From the NCBI RefSeq assembly GCF_024642105.1, contig NZ_JAHEBT010000052.1:434001-498000 (forward strand): DNA of 64,000 nt, given 5' to 3'. A model generated the notes under the pieces. The model saw only the letters and a list, made by a program, of their open reading frames with translations, had not been told where the DNA came from and made no database searches. The translations under genes and the position numbers were made by a program. This document shows, one piece after another, positions 25,335 to 34,979 of the stretch. Numbering within the stretch: position 1 is the stretch's first letter; every line of letters begins with the position of its first letter. This stretch comes from Flavobacterium sp. Its GTDB lineage: Bacteria; Bacteroidota; Bacteroidia; Flavobacteriales; Flavobacteriaceae.

Positions 25335-25988
25335 TTATTTTCCTCCAAATTTAAAAATCAAACCTAATGAATGCTGGAATAAAGAAGGTGAATCTAAGGC
25401 TACTGCTGTACCTCTGTCTCCATATGATTTTTTATATTTTGTAGCTAATTCTAAACCTACAGTATCAGTGTACCAAAAAATAACTCCAACTCCTGGATTA
25501 ACTGTTCCATAACTATTTTCCCCAAGAGAAGAATAGCCAAAACCAAGTGAAATAGATGGGTCTATTTGTTTTGATTTAATCAAACTTATAAAACTGTATT
25601 TAACGCTAGCATCAATCCCATAATACATTAAATCTCCTGGATTTGAAACCACATATCCACGAGAATCGTGTCCTTGAGCGGTTGGATTAAATGTTACCAA
25701 TTTTGATATTTTGTTAAGTGATCCTTCAATACTTACAGAGAAATTATCCCCTAAATATTTGGAAACTCCAACATAAGAAAGTGGCGCAACAAAATTCCAA
25801 TTGTCTTTCACAGCAAATGGTTGAGAGAAATGACGATCTAAAAAGCCGTGACCCCCACCGGCACTTGTTTTAGTGTCAATAGCATTTACTCCAAAAGAAA
25901 CTGCCCATGGATTTTTACTGTCTTGAGCTTGAGCATTTAACCCCATAATCAATACAATAGCAATAATAATTTTGTTAAGATGTTTCAT
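25335..25988 (-). CDS. Barrel-only OmpA paralogue
   Basis: From the ATG at 25988 the 217-residue product has a signal peptide (MKHLNKIIIAIVLIMGLNAQ) and aligns along its whole length with the barrel of the neighbouring OmpA protein (for example [20 protein letters not shown] against [20 protein letters not shown]). It stops at LIFKFGGK, exactly where its neighbour continues into the thrombospondin-3 repeats. It therefore lacks the calcium repeats and the peptidoglycan-binding domain. It has its own promoter and terminator, so it looks like an expressed duplicate rather than a decaying one. A start 63 bases upstream is open but would spoil the signal. Confidence 0.88.
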   Translation of the reverse strand: MKHLNKIIIAIVLIMGLNAQAQDSKNPWAVSFGVNAIDTKTSAGGGHGFLDRHFSQPFAVKDNWNFVAPLSYVGVSKYLGDNFSVSIEGSLNKISKLVTFNPTAQGHDSRGYVVSNPGDLMYYGIDASVKYSFISLIKSKQIDPSISLGFGYSSLGENSYGTVNPGVGVIFWYTDTVGLELATKYKKSYGDRGTAVALDSPSLFQHSLGLIFKFGGK

Positions 25989-26036
25989 AGTTATTTTTTT
26001 ATTAATGATTTTAACAAATAATTTCATATTTCTTAA

Positions 26037-26066
26037 CAAAAATAGAATCATATTTTAGAAAAGCAA
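26037..26066 (-). promoter_or_regulatory. Predicted promoter of the barrel-only paralogue
   Basis: On the minus strand TTG (26064-26066), a 19-base spacer and TATTTTTG (26037-26044) match the consensus. The spacing equals that of the paralogue's promoter. Confidence 0.55.
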
Positions 26067-26169
26067 AACATTTATCAATAAAATTCAGCTTATTTCCTTT
26101 TTAACCTTCTAAACCTCCCTGATTTATTGTTTAAATCATGTACAAAACCAATATAATTCCTACTAATCC

Positions 26170-29100
26170 CTATAATTTACATACAACTATTTGAATTCCA
26201 ATATAAATTATGACTTTTTCAACTACCTTATAACCGATATCTTCAATAGCTTTTTGGTAATTTTCTAATTGTTGTTCATATTTTGAATTAGGAGTACCTG
26301 TTTTATAATCTAAAAGAAAAACACTATTGTCAGAAGTAACAACCATTCGATCCGGTTTTATAATTCGACCCTGTTTTTGAATGATGGTTTGTTCATTCAA
26401 CACTTGATTTCCAGGTGCAAAATGCTTCTTTAGTTCTTCATGTTCTACAATTTCAAAAATTGTTTGAAGTACTATCTCTTTTTGACTTGGCGCTATAAGT
26501 CCATTTTCAAGTGCTTTAGTAATGGCTAAATCAACATCATTTTTAGTTTTTACAAATGATAAAATTTCGTGAATAACATTCCCGTATTCAATAGCTTCTT
26601 GTTGGTGCGTTCCCCACATTACTGCTTCTCGTTGTGCAATTTTGATATTCTTTGGATTCAGCACTTCAGCCACAAAAGGAATGATTTTAGAGCTATCTTC
26701 ATGTTTTTCTTCCGAGGATAATTTTGCTGAGTTCCCCAACTCATATTCTAACATATCTTCTTTATATATTCCTTGAGCTATTAAATAATTGATAAAAAAA
26801 GCACACATATTATTCTTCGGCACTTCGCCTTTGCCCGACAGATTTTTACTTGAAATAATATACAATTGCTCTTCGGCTCGTGTTAAGGCAACATACAGCA
26901 CGTTAATATTATCTAGTAATTCTTCTTGTTTTTTAATGGTGTACAATTCCCGAGCATTTTCGCCAAATCCTTCTACCGCACTACTATTGTCAATCAGAAC
27001 CTTAGGCAAACCCACGGTTGCTTCCTCGGCATTCAACCATAATTTATCTTTGGGTTTTCGGCTGTAATCTTCTTCTGCAAAAGGCATAATGACCACTGGA
27101 AATTCCAATCCTTTCGATTTGTGGATGGTCATAATTCGGACTGCATTGGTACCTTCTGGAGATGGAATGCTGAATTTCTCGGCACTTTTGTCCCAAAAAT
27201 CCAAAAAATCAGCCACTCCCGCCTGATTGCGAATATCTCTTTCCAATACAATGTCTAGAAAATATTGCACATAACTAGAGGCGCGAAGCGCTGGGTCGAG
27301 AAACTTACTCACAATAATCTCTACCGCTTCATATAAGGACTTTTTACGGAGGTTTTGGAATGATAAGTCCAAATTAAATTGCAACAACCAATTTTCGAAT
27401 TCGGTTTCTTGAGCCAACTCTTTGCCTTTGGCAATAAAATCATGCACTGGGAGTTGGTCTTGAGCGTGCAAAGCTAAATAATGTAAAAAATGGGCTTTGG
27501 CATCAATATCGGAGCTGTTTTTTAGGTATTTCAACAAATGAATAATAAAACGGACTTCGGTCGCATTTTGAATCATCAAGGTTTCAGACGACAAAAGAGG
27601 AACTCCTTGTTCTGTTAAATAATTAGCTACCGCAATTCCTTGTCCGCGTTTGCGAGTCAAGATGACAATATCTTTGTATTCAAAGCCTTTTTCGAGCACT
27701 GTATTGATGGTGTCCAAAGTAGCTTGTACATACATTTCGGTTTTGTCCAAAGCTTCACCTTCCGATTCGCCCGTTTCAGGAAGAAATGAAATATTGACAT
27801 AGCCTCCCGTTTTAGTATTCACTTTTTGGTGACTGTGATTTTCATACAAATCTTTGTAATCAGGATGCTGAAATTCATTGGCCAATAACTTAAAGAAGCT
27901 ATTATTGAATTCAATAATTTGGGAATGCGAACGGTAATTGTACTCCAGTTGGGTCAATTTCTTATCCGGATTATTGAACGGATTTTGATCTTTACTCAAC
28001 TCAATAAATTGTTCGGCTTTTCCACCGCGCCAACGATAAATAGACTGTTTGGGGTCGCCCACAATCATCAAAGTACCTTTGTCTCCGTATTCATCTTGAC
28101 CCGAAAGGGCATTATCAATAAGCGGAATCAAATTTTGCCATTGCATCTCCGAGGTATCTTGAAACTCGTCAATAAAAAAATGACGGTAGCGTTCGCCCAA
28201 ACGCTCATAAATAAAAGGAGCAGGTTGGTTTTGAATTTCTCGATGAATTAAAGCATTGAATTCGGTAATGGATAAGATATTTTGTTCTTGTTGGATTTTA
28301 GCCAATTCATTGCTGACTGTATTCAACAACGACAAAGGCGTAATATTTTTTAAGAACGCTTTATAAAAATAAATCTTTTCAAATAAGGCGTACACTTTTG
28401 ACAAAACGGCTAACAAATCAGGAATAATACTTTCAATTACTGCGCGGTCAGTTGCCGTTTTATTGATGGCAATATCATCCACTTCCTTGAACATTTTGTT
28501 CTTTGAGTTGAAACGTCCTTCTTGAATACTTATGATATGATTCGGAAAAGTGCCTCGCGAAAATGACTTTACATCAATGCCGTTTTGCGCAATTAAAGTT
28601 GCGGCTTCATTTCCTAAAACAATCGTTTCTTTTTCTAATTCGTCACAAACATCTGCGAGTTTTTTCTTGATTTCGAGAAATTCAGTAATGGATTTGTCTT
28701 GAAAATGAGTGATTTCATTTCGGTTGTTTTCATTCAGAACTAATTTTCCAGTTTCTAGAATTTCGCGCGAAATATCCCAAGATTTATCATCATCTGTTTT
28801 TTCCATGGTGAAATCGACCAACAAATTAGTCAGAATCTCATCTTCGCCAGCCTGAGCAATGATGGCATCTACAGCTTCAATCAATAAATTTTCGGTATCC
28901 AAAGACACTTCAAATGTCATGGGTAAATTTAAATCGTGTGCAAAAGCACGAATCACTTTGTGTGTAAATTTATCGATGGTCGAAATGTCAAAAGCCGCAT
29001 AATTATGAATAATATGCTTGATGATTTGTTGCGACTTGGTTTTAATTTGGATAATGGAAAGTCCCGTATCCACCGACAAGTCTTGCATCAAATCTTGGTG

Positions 29101-29322
29101 TTTTGACGACGGATTTTCTGTAGCAAATGCTGATAAACTCCCCACAATACGGCTTTTCATTTCGTGTACCGCCTTGTTGGTAAACGTAATCGCTAAAATA
29201 TTTCGATACGCATCATTTTTGGGCGAGGTCAAGATAATTTTTAAATATTCTTTGACCAAGGCGTAGGTTTTTCCAGAACCGGCTGAAGCGTCGTAAATCG
29301 AAAAGGAGTGTCTTTGCATCAT
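26170..29322 (-). CDS. AddA/RecB-like UvrD-family helicase-nuclease
   Basis: This 1050-residue protein is the likely motor and nuclease partner of the AddB-like protein in double-strand-break resection. The N-terminus has Walker A YDASAGSGKTYALVKEYL, followed by LAITFTNKAVHEMK (motif Ia), the Walker B-type FIDEFQDTSEMQWQNLIPL and motif III VGDPKQSIYRWRGG. Later motifs are VRIMTIHKSKGLEFPVV (motif V) and NVLYVALTRAEE (motif VI). The C-terminus has the nuclease domain with GNVIHEILSF, IKPDRMVVTS and LLDYKTGTP. It is separated from the partner gene by the two OmpA-type genes, all on the same strand. Confidence 0.93.
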   Translation of the reverse strand: MMQRHSFSIYDASAGSGKTYALVKEYLKIILTSPKNDAYRNILAITFTNKAVHEMKSRIVGSLSAFATENPSSKHQDLMQDLSVDTGLSIIQIKTKSQQIIKHIIHNYAAFDISTIDKFTHKVIRAFAHDLNLPMTFEVSLDTENLLIEAVDAIIAQAGEDEILTNLLVDFTMEKTDDDKSWDISREILETGKLVLNENNRNEITHFQDKSITEFLEIKKKLADVCDELEKETIVLGNEAATLIAQNGIDVKSFSRGTFPNHIISIQEGRFNSKNKMFKEVDDIAINKTATDRAVIESIIPDLLAVLSKVYALFEKIYFYKAFLKNITPLSLLNTVSNELAKIQQEQNILSITEFNALIHREIQNQPAPFIYERLGERYRHFFIDEFQDTSEMQWQNLIPLIDNALSGQDEYGDKGTLMIVGDPKQSIYRWRGGKAEQFIELSKDQNPFNNPDKKLTQLEYNYRSHSQIIEFNNSFFKLLANEFQHPDYKDLYENHSHQKVNTKTGGYVNISFLPETGESEGEALDKTEMYVQATLDTINTVLEKGFEYKDIVILTRKRGQGIAVANYLTEQGVPLLSSETLMIQNATEVRFIIHLLKYLKNSSDIDAKAHFLHYLALHAQDQLPVHDFIAKGKELAQETEFENWLLQFNLDLSFQNLRKKSLYEAVEIIVSKFLDPALRASSYVQYFLDIVLERDIRNQAGVADFLDFWDKSAEKFSIPSPEGTNAVRIMTIHKSKGLEFPVVIMPFAEEDYSRKPKDKLWLNAEEATVGLPKVLIDNSSAVEGFGENARELYTIKKQEELLDNINVLYVALTRAEEQLYIISSKNLSGKGEVPKNNMCAFFINYLIAQGIYKEDMLEYELGNSAKLSSEEKHEDSSKIIPFVAEVLNPKNIKIAQREAVMWGTHQQEAIEYGNVIHEILSFVKTKNDVDLAITKALENGLIAPSQKEIVLQTIFEIVEHEELKKHFAPGNQVLNEQTIIQKQGRIIKPDRMVVTSDNSVFLLDYKTGTPNSKYEQQLENYQKAIEDIGYKVVEKVIIYIGIQIVVCKL

Positions 29323-29463
29323 TTGGGTTTATAATTCTATTCGGGTATTGAAAACGAAACTCCTAGCCCTGATTGAAGCGGCATCCTTTGCTGCCGGGGT
29401 TCGGCAGGAAAGATATAGCGTAAAGCAGGAATAGCTTCTCGAAATTTTGGTTCGATTTAAAAT

Positions 29464-29496
29464 TTGTTCGAATAAAGTTTAAAAGTAGTATTTTTG
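29464..29496 (+). promoter_or_regulatory. Predicted promoter of rbfA, placed for a very short leader
   Basis: TTG (29464-29466), a 22-base spacer and TATTTTTG (29489-29496) match the consensus. Only four bases separate the motif from the ATG at 29501, so transcription would begin at or next to the start codon. Confidence 0.5.
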
Positions 29497-29500
29497 CATC

Positions 29501-29893
29501 ATGGAAACAAATAGACAGAAAAAAATAGGTGGGGTAATCCAAAAAGATTTGGTGGATATCCTGCAAGGTGAAGTGAGAAAAAATGGAATAACCAATTTGA
29601 TTATTTCCGTATCCAAAGTCGCTGTGACTTCAGATTTATCTGTTGCAACGGTATATTTAAGCATTTTTCCTCAGGAGAAAGCGCAAGAAACTTTAGTAGC
29701 AATCAAGTCCAATTCTACTTTAATCAAACACGATTTGTCGCAACGTGTGCGTTTGCAATTGCGTAAAGTGCCTAATTTGGTTTTCTTTATTGACGATTCT
29801 TTGGATTATATTGAGAAGATTGACAAGGCCTTAGCCAACCGCGATAATCCGATTGAAAACAGAGATCTTTTAGAAAAACGCAGACAATCTTAA
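29501..29893 (+). CDS. rbfA: Ribosome-binding factor A
   Basis: The 130-residue KH-fold protein helps 30S subunit maturation by binding 16S rRNA. The start METNRQKKIGGVIQKDLVDI and the segments SKVAVTSDLSVATVYLSIFP and RVRLQLRKVPNLVFFIDDSL are standard. It is followed after one base by the permease gene, a strongly coupled pair seen in many Bacteroidetes. Confidence 0.95.
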   Translation: METNRQKKIGGVIQKDLVDILQGEVRKNGITNLIISVSKVAVTSDLSVATVYLSIFPQEKAQETLVAIKSNSTLIKHDLSQRVRLQLRKVPNLVFFIDDSLDYIEKIDKALANRDNPIENRDLLEKRRQS

Positions 29894-29894
29894 A

Positions 29895-31094
29895 TTGAAC
29901 TTCCCTCTTTATATAGCCAAACGATACAGCATCAGTACTAGCAAAAACAATGCTATTAACATCATTAATCGTATTGCTAGTATGGGAATTATTATTGGCG
30001 CACTGGCACTTTTTGTGGTGTTATCCGTTTTTAGTGGATTGAAAGAATTTAGTCTTTCGTTTACCAATGCGATGGACCCTGACTTGAAACTCAACTCGAC
30101 TTTAGGGAAATCGCTTGTGATTACACCCGAACAAGAGCGCCAAATCAAACAAATTGACGGACTCGTTTCGTATTCCAAAATTATTGAAGAGCGGGTACTT
30201 TTTACCTTTGATGGCAAACAAGAAGTGACTTATTTAAAAGGTATTGACTCTTTGTTTACTAAAGTCAACCCCATAGAAAAAAATCTTTTTAACGGACAAT
30301 GGCTCGCTCCGAATACTAACCAAGTAGTGGTGGGTTATGGCATTGCACAGAAATTCTCCATGGGGTTATTGGACTTCAACAGACCATTGCAGGTTTTTGT
30401 TCCAAAACCCGGGAAGGGTGCTATCGAAAATCCCGAACAAGCCTTCAATCAATCGGATTTATTGCCCATTGGAATTTATACCATCAACGAAGATTTGGAT
30501 TCCAAATATGTTTTTGCTGATTTGGGTCTTGCCCAAGAATTGTTAGAATACCAACCCAATCAAGTGTCGGGATTGGAAATCAAAATTCAGAAAGGAATCA
30601 ACGAAAAAGCCATTATCGAACACTTACAAACCATTTTCAAAAATACGATCACCGTTAAAAATAGAGCGCAACTGAACGAATCGCTTTATAAAATGCTGAA
30701 TACCGAAAATATAGCAGTCTACTTAATTTTTACTTTGGTAATTGTAGTAGCACTTTTCAACTTAATTGGCGCGCTGATCATGATGATTCTAGACAAAAAG
30801 GGAAATTTGAAAACCTTGTTCAACTTGGGTGTCGAAATCAAAGATTTACGCAAAATATTCTTGCTTCAAGGTACTTTGTTAAGTGTTTTTGGTGGGGGAA
30901 TCGGATTGATTTTAGGAATTGGAATTGTAGTGTTACAACAGCAGTTTCAATTGATTATGATTACACCTACACTGGCCTATCCAGTAGTGTTTACTGTAGA
31001 AAATGTTTTGATTGTGTTGGGAACAATTATCTCGCTTGGTTTTATCGCTTCGTTAATAGCGAGTAGTCGTGTGAGTAAGAAATTGTTAGAGTAA
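29895..31094 (+). CDS. FtsX/LolE-type ABC permease
   Basis: The 399-residue integral membrane protein has the MacB/FtsX architecture: one N-terminal helix (IIIGALALFVVLSVFSGL), a large periplasmic domain of about 200 residues, and three C-terminal helices (including IFTLVIVVALFNLIGALIMM and LLSVFGGGIGLILGIGIVVL). It resembles lipoprotein-releasing LolC/LolE permeases. The start is TTG at 29895, since MNFPLYIAKRYS fits the family and no ATG lies near. The LolD-type ATPase is not beside it. Lipoprotein export is inferred from the family. Confidence 0.85.
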   Translation: MNFPLYIAKRYSISTSKNNAINIINRIASMGIIIGALALFVVLSVFSGLKEFSLSFTNAMDPDLKLNSTLGKSLVITPEQERQIKQIDGLVSYSKIIEERVLFTFDGKQEVTYLKGIDSLFTKVNPIEKNLFNGQWLAPNTNQVVVGYGIAQKFSMGLLDFNRPLQVFVPKPGKGAIENPEQAFNQSDLLPIGIYTINEDLDSKYVFADLGLAQELLEYQPNQVSGLEIKIQKGINEKAIIEHLQTIFKNTITVKNRAQLNESLYKMLNTENIAVYLIFTLVIVVALFNLIGALIMMILDKKGNLKTLFNLGVEIKDLRKIFLLQGTLLSVFGGGIGLILGIGIVVLQQQFQLIMITPTLAYPVVFTVENVLIVLGTIISLGFIASLIASSRVSKKLLE

Positions 31095-31104
31095 ATCCGA
31101 TTTT

Positions 31105-31404
31105 TTACAAAAATGTTAATCCGATTTTTTTGTTTAATCCAATTTCGAAAATTCTGATTAATGTTGAAAGTTGAATATTTCCTCTGCCATTTTCTATTCT
31201 AGAAATATAACTTTTTTTAGTTCCTGTTTTCTCGGCTAATTCTTCTTGAGTAATTTTAGCTTCTTTTCTTGCTTCTTTAAGCATTTCACTAATAATAAAC
31301 ATTTGAGATTTTTCTTCGTAACTATTTCTTGATTCAGTGCCAATTTTTCCGTGTTCAACCTCTATTAATTGGTTAAAGGTAGTGATGTTTTTATAGTCTT
31401 TCAT
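31105..31404 (-). CDS. XRE-family antitoxin (HigA-like)
   Basis: This 99-residue protein has a C-terminal helix-turn-helix (KITQEELAEKTGTKKSYISR, then IENGRGN). Together with the toxin gene upstream, which it overlaps by 14 bases, it forms a HigBA-type module in the toxin-first order typical of that type. The antitoxin probably represses its own operon through the helix-turn-helix. Confidence 0.85.
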   Translation of the reverse strand: MKDYKNITTFNQLIEVEHGKIGTESRNSYEEKSQMFIISEMLKEARKEAKITQEELAEKTGTKKSYISRIENGRGNIQLSTLIRIFEIGLNKKIGLTFL

Positions 31405-31744
31405 GATCTTGATTTTTGTGTTGAAAATATTCTTTCATTAAAATTGTAGCTTTTTCCAATTCATTTTTCGGCGTCTTTTGAGTTTTTTTCTGAAAACCTT
31501 GAAAAAGAACCACTAACCTTCCTTTATCAAAACAGCAAAATATTCTAAAAATATTGGACTGATATTCAATTCTAATTTTATAAAGCCCATTAGTACCTGT
31601 AAGATGTTTTAAAAACTTTTCAGGCACTTTTTCAACTTGTTTAATTAATTCGAGAACATATTTTATTTTCTCTTTTACCTTTTCATCTTGATTTTGGTAA
31701 AATTCAATAAAATGATTTTCGTAAAATATAATCTCTCTATTCAT
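31391..31744 (-). CDS. RelE/HigB-type toxin (Gp49-like)
   Basis: This 117-residue basic protein matches the phage-derived Gp49-like/HigB group of the RelE superfamily: LTGTNGLYKIRIEYQSNIFR, then the FCCFDKGRLVVLFQGFQKKTQKTP core. Members act as ribosome-dependent mRNA interferases. The toxin is transcribed first and overlaps its antitoxin. Confidence 0.85.
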   Translation of the reverse strand: MNREIIFYENHFIEFYQNQDEKVKEKIKYVLELIKQVEKVPEKFLKHLTGTNGLYKIRIEYQSNIFRIFCCFDKGRLVVLFQGFQKKTQKTPKNELEKATILMKEYFQHKNQDHERL

Positions 31745-31860
31745 TTAGCAAAGTTATCTCAAAAGTTAACAATAGACAAATAAAAAGACATAATAAATTA
31801 CTATTCTTTTAATAATTTATTTACAAAAGAATTTGGTTATGAAGTTATTAGAGTAGAGTC

Positions 31861-32853
31861 TTACACAAACTCATAACCCACATACACCTCTTCGATTTCT
31901 TTCATCACACTAAACAAATCGTCTATCTCATCCGTTGTAACTAATTTTTGTTTGTAGTCTTTGAACGAATGAATGCCTTTAAAGTAATTCGTGTAATGAC
32001 GGCGCATTTCTACAATTCCCAAACGTTCGCCTTTCCATTCCATCGACCAAATTAAGTGGTTTCTTGCCGCTTCTACTCGGTCAATAACCGTTGGTGTTGG
32101 CAAATGTTCGCCGGTTTTCAAGTAATGTTTGATTTCGTTAAAAATCCAAGGATACCCAATAGCAGCACGACCAATCATGATACCATCAATACCGTATTCA
32201 TTTTTATAATGCAAGGCTTTTTCAGGCGAATCGATATCGCCGTTTCCAAAAATAGGCATTGTAATTCTAGGATTGTTTTTCACACGAGCAATGTGCGTCC
32301 AATCGGAATGACCCTTGTACATTTGCGCGCGTGTTCGTGCATGAATTGATAAAGCTTGTACCCCAATATCTTGTAAACGCTCGGCTACCTCATCGATATT
32401 GATAGAACTTTCATCCCAACCCAAACGGGTTTTTACCGTTACGGGTAAATTGGTACTATCAATTACCGCTTTGGTCAAACGCACCATTAAATCGACGTCT
32501 TTCAACACACCTGCTCCAGCGCCTTTGCTCACTACTTTTTTTACAGGACAACCAAAATTAATGTCAATCAAATCGGGATGGACGGTCGAAACAATTTTAG
32601 ACGACAACGCCATCGCTTCTTCATCACCACCAAAAATTTGGATTCCAACAGGACGCTCGTAATCAAAAATATCCAATTTTTGACGGCTCTTGATGGCATC
32701 GCGAATTAACCCTTCTGAAGAAATAAATTCCGAATACATCATATCGGCTCCGTGTGTTTTACACAGTCTACGGAACGGCGGATCGCTCACGTCTTCCATC
32801 GGTGCGAGTAGTAAAGGAAAATCAGGTAATTCTATGTTGCCAATCTTGATCAA
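31861..32853 (-). CDS. dusB: tRNA-dihydrouridine synthase
   Basis: The 330-residue FMN enzyme reduces uridines in tRNA D-loops. Motifs: LLLAPMEDVSDPPFRRLCK (FMN binding), DINFGCPVKKVVSKGAGAG with the catalytic Cys, SIHARTRAQMYKG, and GIMIGRAAIGYPW. The start codon is TTG at 32853, giving the standard N-terminus MIKIGNIELPDFPLLLAPM. A TATCTTTG motif 17-24 bases upstream (32870-32877) is a possible promoter element. Confidence 0.94.
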   Translation of the reverse strand: MIKIGNIELPDFPLLLAPMEDVSDPPFRRLCKTHGADMMYSEFISSEGLIRDAIKSRQKLDIFDYERPVGIQIFGGDEEAMALSSKIVSTVHPDLIDINFGCPVKKVVSKGAGAGVLKDVDLMVRLTKAVIDSTNLPVTVKTRLGWDESSINIDEVAERLQDIGVQALSIHARTRAQMYKGHSDWTHIARVKNNPRITMPIFGNGDIDSPEKALHYKNEYGIDGIMIGRAAIGYPWIFNEIKHYLKTGEHLPTPTVIDRVEAARNHLIWSMEWKGERLGIVEMRRHYTNYFKGIHSFKDYKQKLVTTDEIDDLFSVMKEIEEVYVGYEFV

Positions 32854-32907
32854 AGTGCTATTTTTTTGGCAAAGATAGAAAAATTAGATTTTACATTTTT
32901 TACTTCT

Positions 32908-32965
32908 AAACCATTAAGTTATTAAGGAACATTAAGCCTTAATTTTCTTTATAACTTAATGGTTT
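32908..32965. repeat. ATTAAG-type inverted repeat
   Basis: AAACCATTAAGTTATTAAG and CTTTATAACTTAATGGTTT form a long imperfect stem in the gap before lepA. A related sequence lies at 44186-44225. Confidence 0.55.
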
Positions 32966-33077
32966 GAAAAAAATTAAATAGTAAAAGTTTTAACTAAAGA
33001 AAAGAGCAACTTGTATTAAGTGAACTTTTATTGATTCGTTACTAGTTTAATAAGAAGTAGTTTCCAAAGTTTTACCC

Positions 33078-33085
33078 TATATTTG
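33078..33085 (+). promoter_or_regulatory. Predicted -7 element of lepA
   Basis: TATATTTG fits TAnnTTTG and lies 60 bases before the lepA start. I see no TTG at the ideal distance, so support is partial. Confidence 0.35.
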
Positions 33086-33145
33086 CAGATTAATAGCGAT
33101 ACCTAATTGCTATTTATATTTTGAACTTGATATTGAAAGTGAATA

Positions 33146-34942
33146 ATGAAACACATTAGAAATTTTTGCATAATTGCCCACATTGACCACGGAAAAAGTA
33201 CGCTTGCTGACCGATTACTTGGCGCAACCCAAACCGTAACCGCTCGTGAAGAAAAAGCGCAATTGTTAGACAATATGGACTTGGAGCGCGAACGTGGAAT
33301 TACCATTAAAAGTCATGCCATTCAGATGGAATATACCTACAAAGGCGAAGAGTACATCTTGAACTTGATTGACACTCCGGGACACGTAGATTTTTCGTAT
33401 GAGGTTTCAAGAAGTATTGCTGCTTGCGAAGGCGCTTTGTTGATTGTAGATGCAGCGCAAAGTATTCAGGCGCAAACTATTTCTAATTTGTATTTGGCTT
33501 TGGAAAACGACTTGGAAATTATTCCAGTTTTGAATAAAGTAGATTTACCTAGCGCCAACCCAGAAGAGGTGAGCGACGATATTATTGATTTATTGGGTTG
33601 TAAACTAGAAGATATTATTCACGCTTCAGGAAAAACAGGTTTTGGTGTAGAAAATATTCTAGCTGCCATTATCGAAAAAATTCCGGCACCAAAAGGAAAC
33701 AAAGACGAACCTTTACAGGCATTAATCTTTGACTCGGTGTACAATCCTTTCCGCGGAATTGAAGTTATTTTTCGTGTGATTAATGGCGAAATTAAAAAAG
33801 GGCAAAAAATCAAGTTCATGGCTACAGGCAGTGAATATTTTGCAGATGAAATTGGTACGCTAAAATTAAATCAAGTTCCGAAACAAGTAATTTCGGCAGG
33901 AGATGTTGGCTATTTAATTTCGGGGATTAAAGAAGCAAAAGAAGTAAAAGTGGGAGATACTTTGACAGACGCCAAAGACCCAACCAAAAATATGATTACT
34001 GGATTCGAGGATGTAAAACCAATGGTTTTTGCCGGAATTTATCCCGTTGACACCGAAGATTATGAAGACTTACGTGCTTCTATGGAAAAATTGCAGTTGA
34101 ACGATGCTTCATTAGTTTTTGCAGCAGAAAGTTCAGCGGCTTTAGGATTTGGTTTCCGTTGTGGATTCTTAGGAATGTTGCACATGGAAATTATTCAAGA
34201 GCGTTTAGAACGTGAATTCGACATGACGGTTATTACTACAGTTCCTAACGTTTCGTATTTAGCTTACACCAAAAAAGATCCGGAAACCCCACTTATAGTG
34301 AATAACCCTTCTGATTTGCCTGAACCTTCCAAATTAGACCGAGTAGAAGAACCGTATATCAAAGCAACTATCATCACCAAAGCTGATTTCGTAGGAAACG
34401 TAATGAGTTTGTGTATTGAAAAACGAGGTTTAATCACCAACCAAACCTATTTAACTACTGAACGAGTAGAGTTGAATTTTGATATGCCATTGGCCGAAAT
34501 TGTATTTGATTTTTACGATCGTTTGAAAACGGTTTCTAAAGGGTATGCGTCTTTCGATTATTCACCTATTGGAATGCGTACTTCTAAATTGGTAAAATTA
34601 GATGTGCTTTTGAATGCACAAACAGTAGATGCGCTTTCCGCATTGATTCATGAAGATAATGCGTATAATATTGGTAAAAAAATGACCGAAAAATTACGCG
34701 AGTTGATTCCGAGACAGCAGTTTGATATTCCAATTCAAGCAGCTATTGGAGCTAAAATCATCGCACGTGAAACCATCAAAGCCTTGCGTAAAGACGTTAC
34801 GGCTAAATGTTACGGAGGAGATATTTCACGTAAACGTAAATTATTGGAAAAACAGAAAAAAGGTAAAAAACGTATGCGCCAAGTAGGAAACGTAGAGATT
34901 CCGCAAGAAGCATTTATGGCGGTATTGAAATTGAATGATTAA
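33146..34942 (+). CDS. lepA: Elongation factor 4
   Basis: The 598-residue translational GTPase acts on stalled or mispositioned ribosomes. The G domain has [15 protein letters not shown], the switch segment [23 protein letters not shown] and VLNKVDLP. The LepA-specific C-terminal domain ends with [20 protein letters not shown] and [15 protein letters not shown]. Length is exactly as expected. Confidence 0.98.
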   Translation: MKHIRNFCIIAHIDHGKSTLADRLLGATQTVTAREEKAQLLDNMDLERERGITIKSHAIQMEYTYKGEEYILNLIDTPGHVDFSYEVSRSIAACEGALLIVDAAQSIQAQTISNLYLALENDLEIIPVLNKVDLPSANPEEVSDDIIDLLGCKLEDIIHASGKTGFGVENILAAIIEKIPAPKGNKDEPLQALIFDSVYNPFRGIEVIFRVINGEIKKGQKIKFMATGSEYFADEIGTLKLNQVPKQVISAGDVGYLISGIKEAKEVKVGDTLTDAKDPTKNMITGFEDVKPMVFAGIYPVDTEDYEDLRASMEKLQLNDASLVFAAESSAALGFGFRCGFLGMLHMEIIQERLEREFDMTVITTVPNVSYLAYTKKDPETPLIVNNPSDLPEPSKLDRVEEPYIKATIITKADFVGNVMSLCIEKRGLITNQTYLTTERVELNFDMPLAEIVFDFYDRLKTVSKGYASFDYSPIGMRTSKLVKLDVLLNAQTVDALSALIHEDNAYNIGKKMTEKLRELIPRQQFDIPIQAAIGAKIIARETIKALRKDVTAKCYGGDISRKRKLLEKQKKGKKRMRQVGNVEIPQEAFMAVLKLND

Positions 34943-34979
34943 CAATTTACGATTTACGAAGTACGATATACGAAGTTAC

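Noticed and set aside
27919..28251. 110-codon plus-strand frame inside the AddA-like gene
   Set aside because: Antisense to conserved helicase motifs (motif III region), with no family resemblance.
34943..34979. Tandem repeat / attachment site after lepA
   Set aside because: The TACGAAGT-type units are short and imperfect, and no integrase or tRNA target is near.
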